Shown here piece after piece: positions 30,590-38,149 of a stretch of DNA of 38,149 nt. How positions within the stretch are numbered: the first letter of the stretch is position 1; each line of letters begins with the position of its first letter. The notes under the pieces were generated by a model. That model was not told where the DNA came from. It saw only the letters and a program-made list of their open reading frames with translations, and did not search any database. A program made the position numbers and the translations under genes. The DNA is from Geosiphon pyriformis (Eukaryota > Glomeromycota > Glomeromycetes > Archaeosporales > Geosiphonaceae), in assembly GCA_016748015.1 (NCBI GenBank), contig JAAOMT010000776.1, positions 210,328 to 248,476 on the forward strand, given 5' to 3'.

Positions 30590-31960
30590 TTGTTTTATTA
30601 TAACTATTGGTTCTAAATTTCGAAGAATATCTTTAGGATTAACTAAAGGGGAATGTGTACCAATTTGTGGAATTAATGGTTTAGGATTGTTTTTGGAATA
30701 ATAGTGTTTCAATCTATTTTCATGTGCAACTTTTGCTAGTACTTTGTTATCAAGTCTTAACTTGTATGATCTATTGCCTAAAATTTTGTGAATATAAAAT
30801 GGTCCATCCTATTTATGTTTAAATTTTCTATTCCATTGTTTTTCAGTCTTAGTTCTGTGTAAGAGAACTTTATTTTCAACTTTAAATTTATTGGTAACTG
30901 GTGGCAGTTTGTTGTCATGTCTTTCTTTTTATAGGGCTTAAGAGTGTTCAATATGAGAGACTGCTATGTGTCTTTTTCCTTCCAATATACTAAGGAGAGT
31001 ATAAGCTCTTCTTTGGAGTGTTTTTTGAAAGTTTTCTTTATTGATTGGTTGCACTGGGTATGTTTTTACTGTGAAATTAATTGGTAATGTTGCTGTCCTT
31101 CTATAAGTAAAATCAAATGATGTGTGTTTTGTAATATCTTGTTTTAGTGTTCTGTATACTAGTAACATTGATGGAATAAAAATATCTTATTCCTGCTCAA
31201 AATCTGTTGAAATTTTGGCTAAAAATTCACACAATGTTCTGTTGAAACATTCTACAAGTCTATTTGTTTGAGGGTAATAAGATGATAATAGAGATTTTTT
31301 AATCTTGAATTGTTCACAAATTTTTTGTATCAAGTTGTTCACAAAATGTGTTTCTTGATCTGATAAAAATTCAATTGAGCATTCATGTCTACAAATAATG
31401 TCTTTATAGATGAAATTTGCTACTAATTTTGCATCTGCTCTTTGGATGGCTCTAGCTTCTGGCCATTTGGTGAGATAATCTACTACAACTGCAATATAAC
31501 AATTTCCTTGGGTTGTGATAGGTAATAGTTCGATTAAATTAATTCCAACTTTGTCAAAAGGTTGTCCAACTTTAATTGGATTTAAAGATTCTGTAAGGTG
31601 AGTTCCTCCTCTTTTTTGACAACTATCACAAGATTCTATATATTGTCAAATGTTTTTTTGCATGTGGAACCAAAAATAATATTCAAGAGTTTTTTGAATT
31701 GTTCTATTTCTTCCTAAGTATGCTGAAGAAGGATCTGTATGTATGTTGTATAAAATTGTTTCTTTTTCATTTTTCTGTATTAATCTAAGTAATTGGTTTG
31801 GGTTTTTGCAATTTTTGTAATAGATTTTGTTATGGTATATGAAATATTGTTTGGATTAGTGTTGTAATCAATGTTTTTCACTTGGAAACCAATCTTTTAA
31901 CATGATAAGAGTCTCCAAATAGTTTTTAAGGTTGTTGTAATTTGTGGAATCCATTGTTGT
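30590..31960 (-). pseudogene. element C integrase
   Basis: Minus strand: zinc region with YIESCDSCQKRG (~31640), then FDKVGINLIELLPI, VVVDYLTKWPEARAIQRADA (first Asp), LSDQETHFVNNLI (second Asp) and NRLVECFNRTLCEFLAKIST (Glu). The open stretch 31168-30938 is LLVYRTLKQDITKHTSFDFT and onward, the usual post-core segment. The C-terminal part has KQWNRKFKHK-stop-DGPFYIHKIL and NRSYKLRLDNKV. All three DDE residues are present; several stops, including TAG at 30809-30811 at the conserved Trp, break it. It would insert the element cDNA. Confidence 0.85.
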
Positions 31961-31999
31961 TTTGTTGTTTTGTTGATAGTAGTAAGTTGTAATAAATTT

Positions 32000-32450
32000 G
32001 TTGGTAGTGTTAATCTTGTCTTATTCTTGAGAAACCATCAACATTGGTATGTAGTTTTCCTGGTTTGTGATATACAACATATTTGTAGTCTATTAGGAAG
32101 TTATTTCATCAAGACTGTTTGGCATTTTGTTTAGTTTTCTTTTTATTGAGCCATTTGAGACCAATATTATCAGTTATAATATCAAATTTTTTTCCATTCT
32201 TTAAGTATTGTTGAAAATATTTGAAAGCCCAAATGACTATAGCAGTTTCTAGTTCAGTTGAGCCATATTTGAGTTCTGTTGATTTGAGTGTTCTACTAAT
32301 ATAGGCAATAACTTGTTTCTGGCCATTTTCATCTAATTGTGATAGGATGGCACCAAATGCTGTATGTGAAGCATCAGTGACTAGTTGAAACTGTTTGTTA
32401 AAGTTTGGATAAACAAGAACTAAAGCTGTTGTCAATTTTGTTTTGAGGAT
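32000..32450 (-). pseudogene. element C RNase H domain
   Basis: The open stretch 32435-32109 has FQLVTDASHTAFGAILSQ (first Asp), VIAYISRTLKSTELKYGSTE, LETAIVIWAFKYFQQYL (Glu of the TELE region) and FDIITDNIGLKWL (third Asp). It continues to LHTNVDGFSRI, the connection to integrase. Catalytic residues look intact; stops flank the open part. The normal role is removal of template RNA. Confidence 0.82.
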
Positions 32451-32459
32451 TTCAAAAGC

Positions 32460-33420
32460 TTTTTGTTGTTCTTCAGTCCATTAATATGGGACATTTTTGT
32501 TGGTAAGATAATTGAATAGTTTGGCAATTTCTGAGAATTTTTTTATGAATTTTCGATAGTAGAAGGCTAATCCTACAAATCCTTGTAGCTCTGTGGTATT
32601 TTTGGAAGTTTGAAAGTTTTTGACAGCACTGATTGTTCTAGAGTTTGGTTTGACTTTATCTTTGCTAACAATGTGTTCAAAAAAGATTAAACTTGTTTTT
32701 CCAAAGTGATATTCCTCAATATTCAACTTTAATCCTGCTTTTCATAATCATTGAAAAACTTCTTACAGATAGATAAGATAAGCTTCAAAGCTTGGTGAAT
32801 ATACATTAGTGCTATCAAGATAGACAACTACTGATTGCCATAAAAGTTCTTCATATACAACATTTATGAGTTGCTAAAATGTTGTTGGTATATTGCAAAA
32901 TTCAAAAGACATAACATTGAACTCATAGTTTCCTTCTTGGGTGGTAAATGCTGTTTTGGATCGATCTTTTGTATTCATTTCGACTTGCCAGTATCCACTT
33001 TTCAAGTCTAAAGTTAAGAAGAACTTGGCTTTTCCTAAAGCATCTAGCATGTTATCAATTCTTGGAAACAGGTAGGCATCTTCAATTGTTATGCTGTTGA
33101 GCTGATAATTTATACAGAATTTGATTTTTCCATTTTTTTTTTTAACAAGTACTACTGGTGAGGCCAAAGGACTTTTTGATGGTTAAATCAATTCGTTATT
33201 AAGCATTCTTTGGATCTTTTCTCTGATGAATTGGTGGCTAGCAGATAGAACTCAATAGGCTTGTTGTTATTTTGGTGAAACATCTCCTGTGTGGATCTAA
33301 TGTTGAACAATATCAATTTTTCCAAAGTCATTGTTGTCTTTTATAAATATATTTGCAAATTCAGCTATTAGCTGTTTCAATTGTCTTTGTTGTTGAGATT
33401 CTAAGAGACCCATATTTATT
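32460..33420 (-). pseudogene. element C reverse transcriptase
   Basis: Order on the minus strand: a lead-in with FGKIDIVQHQIHTGDVSP, SHQFIREKIQRMLNNELI, then the open part 33167-32874 with ASPVVLVKKKNGKIKFCINY, DAYLFPRIDNML and FFLTLDLKSGYWQVEM. Next comes VVVYLDSTNVYS, where the YxDD box (32822-32811) has Ser for the second Asp, then thumb/connection in 32726-32481 (KTSLIFFEHIVSKDKV, TTELQGFVGLAFYYRKFIKK). Clearly gypsy-type RT, but the changed active site and stops make it inactive. Confidence 0.87.
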
Positions 33421-33779
33421 TAAGAGAGTTTTTCTTCTAAAAGATAGTAGTTTTCAGTAGTAGTAATGATGTTCGGATTTGGACATAGTGTATGTCTTAT
33501 AATTTTGATGAAATTAGAAACAATTTGAGAGTTTTCATCCTAAAAGATGTTACTGTGTATAATTCCAATCTCTAATTTCTTCAATAAGACAATAAGGTAA
33601 TTATTGGGGTTATAGAATGTAACTCAAAATTTTTTCATTTCTTTGGGAATATAAATATTTGGAATTGAGATTTCATGCTTTAAACAGATTTGTTCATTGG
33701 ATTCAAAGATTTGTTGGGTATTAGTAGGTTTTGAGCAGATGTAAATTTCATGATGTTTACCAAAAAGTGAAATAGTAAT

Positions 33780-34260
33780 TGGTTGGAGAAGTTGAAAAAT
33801 CTGGTGAGATTCATTTTGTGTATTGAGAGCTATGTTTATTGGTACTGTAAATCGTCCAATTGAACCAAAATCTTGTATTTCTCTTTCACTTTTTCCCAAT
33901 TGTTCTCTGTTGTTAACTAATTGTAAACCCAAAATGTTAATTAAGGGTAGGTAAATTGCTTGGGCAATTTTTTTGGCATGTTCAATCTTAAATGGTTTGT
34001 TTGTTTCATTCTGCAACATAATAATAATGTTTCCAGTATATCCTGCATCTATGACTTCTCCTCTAACATTGATTTTTTTGCTTGCCAATGATAATCTGAA
34101 TGCAATTTGAACCATTGCTCCAGGTGGAATTTTAAGAGCAATTTTGAGATTGATTTTTGTTAAGGACTTTTATTGAAGGACTAAAATATCTTTTTCTGGA
34201 TATTTTAAATCATATTCAGCATCAATTTCGTGTGCTTTTTCTGGTCTGATTCCTTGGCCA
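33780..34260 (-). pseudogene. element C dUTPase-like domain
   Basis: Five trimeric-dUTPase-like motifs in order on the minus strand: IDAEYDLKYP (motif 1, AGYDL with Gly to Glu, ~34225), PPGAMVQIAFRLSLA (motif 2, R and SLA kept, ~34120-34083), GEVIDAGYTGNI (motif 3, catalytic Asp at 34049-34047 and Tyr kept), KKIAQAIYLPL (motif 4, ~33985) and REIQDFGSIGRF (motif 5, ~33880). The family hydrolyses dUTP to dUMP, limiting uracil in cDNA. One TAA (about 34168) splits motif 1 from the rest; 34115-33624 is open. Position between protease and RT is unusual; dUTPase-bearing metavirid elements are, from memory, known in at least one basidiomycete. Confidence 0.8.
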
Positions 34261-34379
34261 TGGTTGTCGAAATATTTAAGTTTTAGAGGTAATTGATTTT
34301 TAAGAAGATAAATAGGGGTGGTTGGTAATTCTTTTATCAGTTCAGATACTTCAAATTCGATTTCATTTTTATTATTCTT

Positions 34380-35160
34380 ATCTGGCAAGGGAATGCTAAG
34401 AGCATAGCATTTTAAACACCATTGGTCATTACAAGGCATAACACATTCTTCACATAATTGAATGTTTATTTGCTCTAATTGTTGAATTTGAGCTTCTTTG
34501 ATTAGATATGTATGACTTGTAATTTGGTGGTAGGTTTTTACTTTATCTTTATAATCAAATTCAGCTAATTCTATGGTATACTCAATGTATTAAGTTTTTT
34601 TTATTTGGCAGACATCTTCTTGGGTGGCTCTATTGATTAATGCTATTGTTAAGTCAAAAATTATTTTAGCATCATAAGAGTAGTGATAAAGTTTATTAAG
34701 AGCACTGTTGTATGCTGCATCAAATAGTGTTTCTCTTCTGACTTTTTCTGAAATTGATAGAGCATATTGACAGGTTTAAATACATACTTCTTCTTTCATT
34801 GCAACATCAATCCAGTTGCATTCTTCTGATAGTATATCTCCACATGTGAGACAAAGTGTGTTGTCTCATTTTCCACTTCTTTTTGGAAATCCAAATCGTT
34901 CTCTATGGCATGCTTTGCAGAAGTAACAGATGCGAGTTTCATATTTCTCTTTTGGAGAAATACAGACTCCCATAAATGAAAGCTTTTTTTTGCAATCTTT
35001 GCATTTTAGTGGAATGTATGATGGTTTTTTTCATGATTCTGGTATGGAATACCAAACCTTCTTTCATCTTCTAGTTTCTTCAAAAATTTCTTGTTCTGTT
35101 TTCTTAGCCCAATTGAATGTTAATCCAAGAGCCATGTAGGTCTCAGTGAGTGACATTTTT
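34380..35160 (-). pseudogene. element C Cys-rich module
   Basis: Minus strand: TETYMALGLTFNWAKKTEQE, then CKDCKKKLSFMGVC, ICYFCKACHRERFGF, LCLTCGDIL, VCI-stop-TCQYALSISEKV, a helical stretch (LFDAAYNSALNKLYHYSYDA), and a last cluster LCEECVMPCNDQWCLKCYAL. This gives about 14 cysteines in CxxC-type pairs. Element A shares the first half, B a remnant of the end. No named domain recognised; zinc binding and nucleic-acid contact are inference. Confidence 0.6.
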
Positions 35161-35198
35161 TTTTTCTTCTCAAATTCGAATACTGGGACTTTTTCTGA

Positions 35199-35789
35199 TT
35201 ATTTATTGAAAGTATTACAAGTAGTAGGGACTATAGTGTATTGTCCTTGGTATGAAATTTTTAGTTTCTGAGTTTTCCAGTCTAGATTTGCATTGGTCTT
35301 AAAAAGCCAATTATTTCTAACAAGAGCTTGGTATTGGGGTGCATCTATGACTAGAACTTTAACTAAAATGGTAATTCCATCAATGATGAATGGAAAGTTG
35401 TCAATTTTTCCTACTGGTGTCTTTTTCATATTATTTGCTGTAACAATTACTGTTTGGACTGGTCTGTCAACATTTCAATTGAGTTGTTATATTAATTAAT
35501 AGGTAATGATACTCCCAACAAATCCACTATCTAGAATTAATTGGATAGGCTTTTTTTCTACTGTAGTTTTAGTATACATGGCAGTAATAGTTTTTTGCTC
35601 ATTAACTACTGCATTGCTAAGCAAAAATGGTGATTCATTTGCTTCAAATTCGAATGGAAATATATCTGAAAAGTTGGCATTTTGGGCAATTTGGGCTGGT
35701 AGAATAGTATTGTTGAAAGGGTTTGATTTTGGTGCTGCAATTTCATCTTCTGAAAGTGCAGTTTGTTGAAAATCCGATTTTTTAGGCAT
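35199..35789 (-). pseudogene. element C retropepsin-like protease
   Basis: Two open stretches. 35789-35496 ends PIQLILDSGFVGSIITY with the catalytic Asp at 35531-35529, after a 60-residue linker (MPKKSDFQQTALSEDEIAAP...). 35429-35199 holds TPVGKIDNFPFIIDGI and VKVLVIDAPQYQALVRNNWL, the second half. A stop/frame change near 35500 separates them. It would cleave the gag-pol polyprotein. Confidence 0.8.
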
Positions 35790-37551
35790 TGTAAGATAAC
35801 TGGGTTGAGTGTGATAGTGATTGGGTCTTTGCTAACCAGAATTTCAGGGAACCAACTAGTTATTTGGATTGATTCTATTGTTGTTATTCTGAAATTGATT
35901 TTGATATGTGAATTGGTTATGTTGAACCAATCTTTAGGCTGGTATTTGGTATTGTTGTAGAGGTGGCTGTTGATACTATTGGATGGATAAAGGTTGTTAA
36001 TATTGCTGCTGTAGGGCAGGCTGATAGTAGTTGTTTTGCTGTTGGAGTCTTGAAGAATAGTAGGCTAGTGATAAAGGCTGATAATGAGATTGTTGTATTG
36101 AAAAGTAACACTAATTACTCCTGTTTTGTTGGTCTCTTTGTAGTTTTCTGCAATCTCATTTCCAATGTTCTAAGATTCCACAATAATAACAATTTTGAGA
36201 TTGGTTGTTGGATGGTAATCCAAAATTGTTTTGGTTGCATTGTTGTGGTGATTGATAGCTTTGTGGTTGTTGCTGCTGTTGTTGTTGGTTGGTGAAATAG
36301 TTTTCAACCTTTTTTGTGAGTTGGTCTATTTTTTCTTTAGCTGTTAAGCTGGTTTCTTCAATTGCTAGGTTGACAAGTTTGGTGTGGTTTGCTTCTTTCA
36401 TTGCCATTTCATAATTTTTTGCATGTCTAATGACAGTGATTAGGTCTTTTGGAGCATGTGGATGAATTTTTTAATAAGTTTGTCTTTTAATTCTGCTATA
36501 AACTGATCCAGAATCTGGGCATTGAAATAGTAGTCATTGGTTTCTTGTTTAATATTTTGAAAGCAATTGCAAAAAGTGATAGAGGTGTTGTTGTTAGTGA
36601 ATTGTTGTAAGAAAGCATCTTTAAATGCTTGCCAGTTCCCAAATAGTTCTTCTAAGTTTTCAAACCATTCTCCTGCAGTTCCTTGGAGAAAGTATGGGAT
36701 TGCTTTGAGCATTCTTGCTGTATTTCAACCATTTACATCTCCTGCTTTTTGAACTTTGTCAAGCCATTCTTGAAGACTAATATCATTGTCTTTACCAGTG
36801 AATTCTGGAATCTTTACAATATAAGCAGTTGTTATTTTTTCTTTGTTCTCTGTGGTTCCTTCTTGTTTTGATTCAGTTTCTTCACTTTCCAAGTTTCTGA
36901 ATGATTACTTTTGTTTTCTTGTAAGTAATCAATAATATTGGTGCTTGTTGATATGGGTTTCTGCTGTTGAGTAAGATTTTTAAGTAACTGATAATCTTCT
37001 AGTCTGAAGAAACAGTTAAGTAGTGAATTTGGTGTTTGTGATCGAGCAAGTGAAATTAGAAATAGTGTAATAGAAAGTAGTAATTTGACACTGGTTCCTT
37101 GTTTAAGTGTTTGCAAGTATTTAGTAGTTGTTTTTGGTGTTTTTAAAGTATTTGGGATTATATTTGAGTGTTGTTTTAGTTTTTGTTTGCCTTTATTGCT
37201 TGTTTCTGTTTTTGATTTAAAGTCAATAGAGTATTTAGACTGTACTGGATATGTTTTTTCACAATACTTGATAATATTAAAATTAAGTTCTTAGAAGTAA
37301 GTGGCAAAAGTTTCACTGTTAAGGTCTTTAGTTCTCAACTATGAATAATGCACTAAATTATTGTAAAGATTGCTTCTAACTTTTGAAATGTTGTAATCTC
37401 CAAGAAGATAATTGTTAATGTGGTTTTCAATGTATGAGTAAAGTGTCTTCTTAACAATTTCAATTCCATTTGGAATGTTGAATCTCTGCTTGCAATGGGT
37501 GTAAATTAATTGATAATACTCTAGAGTTGTTGTGTCTGGTGTGGTTGCCAC
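35790..37551 (-). pseudogene. element C gag
   Basis: Starts at GUG in AAAGTGGCAAC (37551-37549), 43 nt from the primer-binding site, with no AUG in between; N-terminal VATTPDTTTLEYYQLIYTHC. The core (36712-36440) is LKAIPYFLQGTAGEWFENLE, WQAFKDAFLQQFTNNNTS and AQILDQFIAELKDKL, typical capsid text. Then KEANHTKLVNLAIEE, a poly-Gln tract (~36300-36260) and the knuckle CYYCGILEHWK-stop-DC (36191-36150), where TGA (36158-36156) stands for an Arg codon. A Gln/Tyr-rich tail runs to the protease linker. Confidence 0.82.
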
Positions 37552-37576
37552 TTTGAAGTTGTTATTGTTGTGTTAT

Positions 37577-37594
37577 TTCTGTAGAAGAGCACCA
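37577..37594 (-). promoter_or_regulatory. element C primer-binding site
   Basis: The minus strand reads TGGTGCTCTTCTACAGAA two bases after the LTR end. The first six bases match the A/B site; the remainder differs, implying another tRNA. Confidence 0.6.
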
Positions 37595-37596
37595 AA

Positions 37597-38149
37597 TGTT
37601 ACTGAAGATTTTTGGTCTCTTTTCTTGAATGTTATTAATGTTGATTTGCTGTGAATTCACATTTTCTGGAAGTAGTTGGACCTCCAGTAACTGAATTTAT
37701 CTTCAAATTATCTTCTATAATTTGAACTGCTGGGCTTATGAGTAAAATGGCCAATTCCTTGCCAGTTACTTTATGTAGTTATGTTGTAGTAAACATCAAC
37801 TCTTTCCCAAGAATTGTTTATCTGAAAGCTCACTAAAAATGTGTAGTTACTTTGCTGTAAAAGTCAACTCTTCTACAGGAATCTCGTCTGTAGGCTACCC
37901 AAATGATTATAATAAGAAAAAAAAGAAAAATAAAAGAAATATAAAAAGAAATAGATTTTTATTAAGGGAAACGTTTTCTATCCAGGCCTGGAGTCACTAA
38001 CAGATTATTGAAATTGGTAGTTAATCAATTTCAAAATGTTAGTTGTGTTGAGAGAATTTTAAGTGTAATAATTTAAGGATTTGGTTTTTGAATTTTGAAT
38101 TTTTATTTGAATGTGTAAAAGGTAATTTGTTTTAATTAAGATATCTAAA
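37597..38149 (-). repeat. element C 5' LTR (cut by the window end)
   Basis: Partner of 28751-29719; starts TGTTACTGAAG on the plus strand. The first ~285 bp (37597-37880) differ at about 30 positions, largely transitions, from the 3' LTR; the last ~270 bp match 29033-29302 without a difference I could find. The outer ~417 bp are outside the window. Confidence 0.88.

Larger units (their letters stand above)
28751..38149 (-). mobile_element. element C: best-preserved gypsy-type element, inserted in D
   Basis: 3' LTR 28751-29719, polypurine tract 29720-29745, 3' frame, integrase, RNase H, RT, dUTPase-like, Cys-rich, protease, gag, primer-binding site 37577-37594, and the start of the 5' LTR from 37597 to the window end. 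The internal part is about 7.9 kb. Its LTR is unrelated to those of B/D and F although the interior is homologous. Stops occur in every domain, so it is not autonomous. Integrase DDE residues and the protease DSG remain. Confidence 0.9.

Noticed and set aside
35963-36295. 110-codon plus-strand frame rich in Val
   Set aside because: It is the antisense of the Gln-rich part and knuckle of element C gag, which has the family motifs on the minus strand.
9481-38149. In-frame TAA/TAG at Gln positions as a reassigned genetic code (UAR = Gln)
   Set aside because: POLA2 in the same window uses CAA/CAG for Gln and ends at TAA exactly where the family ends. The retroelement copies also have stops at Trp and Arg positions and frameshifts, so this is decay.
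1-38149. tRNA or rRNA genes
   Set aside because: I saw no cloverleaf with A/B boxes and no rRNA-like sequence; the TGGTGC matches are primer-binding sites beside LTRs.

Overview
The window looks like nuclear DNA of a very AT-rich, transposon-loaded fungus. The only host gene is a many-exon DNA polymerase alpha subunit B (POLA2) with short GT-AG introns. Almost everything else is decayed Ty3/gypsy-type LTR retrotransposon. An arbuscular mycorrhizal fungus (Glomeromycotina) fits best: very low GC, short introns, and gypsy polyproteins with a Cys-rich plus dUTPase-like insert. That placement is inference from overall character, not from a marker.

Layout. 1-446: unassigned, slightly GC-richer sequence. 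447-4113: element A (minus strand), a 5' fragment with Cys-rich module, protease, gag, primer-binding site and LTR; its LTR contains an 18-base match to the Tn5/Nextera mosaic end. 4369-5069: solo LTR of family F. 5675-8245: short CpG-bearing stretch, then POLA2 on the plus strand, apparently without its usual N-terminus. 9481-19187: element B (plus), complete from LTR to LTR but heavily decayed. 19220-22633: element F (plus), two LTRs around an integrase remnant only. 22634-38149: a minus-strand nest in which C sits inside the integrase of D, and D sits inside the RNase H/integrase junction of E; the right halves of D and E lie beyond the window. C is the best preserved.

Reading the copies together gives the family architecture: LTR, primer-binding site, gag with a CCHC knuckle, retropepsin, Cys-rich module, dUTPase-like domain, reverse transcriptase, RNase H, integrase, an unrecognised 3' reading frame, polypurine tract, LTR. 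The LTRs belong to different families, but the interior and the polypurine module are shared. Two LTR families carry short tandem arrays (10-bp and 12-bp units) upstream of the TATA box. No retroelement copy here is coding-competent: all carry stops, mostly at Gln, Arg or Trp codons, and several catalytic residues are changed.

Two observations concern assembly quality. One is the mosaic-end match inside LTR A. The other is the right-hand C LTR: about 10% diverged from its partner over its first ~285 bp, then identical for the last ~270 bp up to the window edge.
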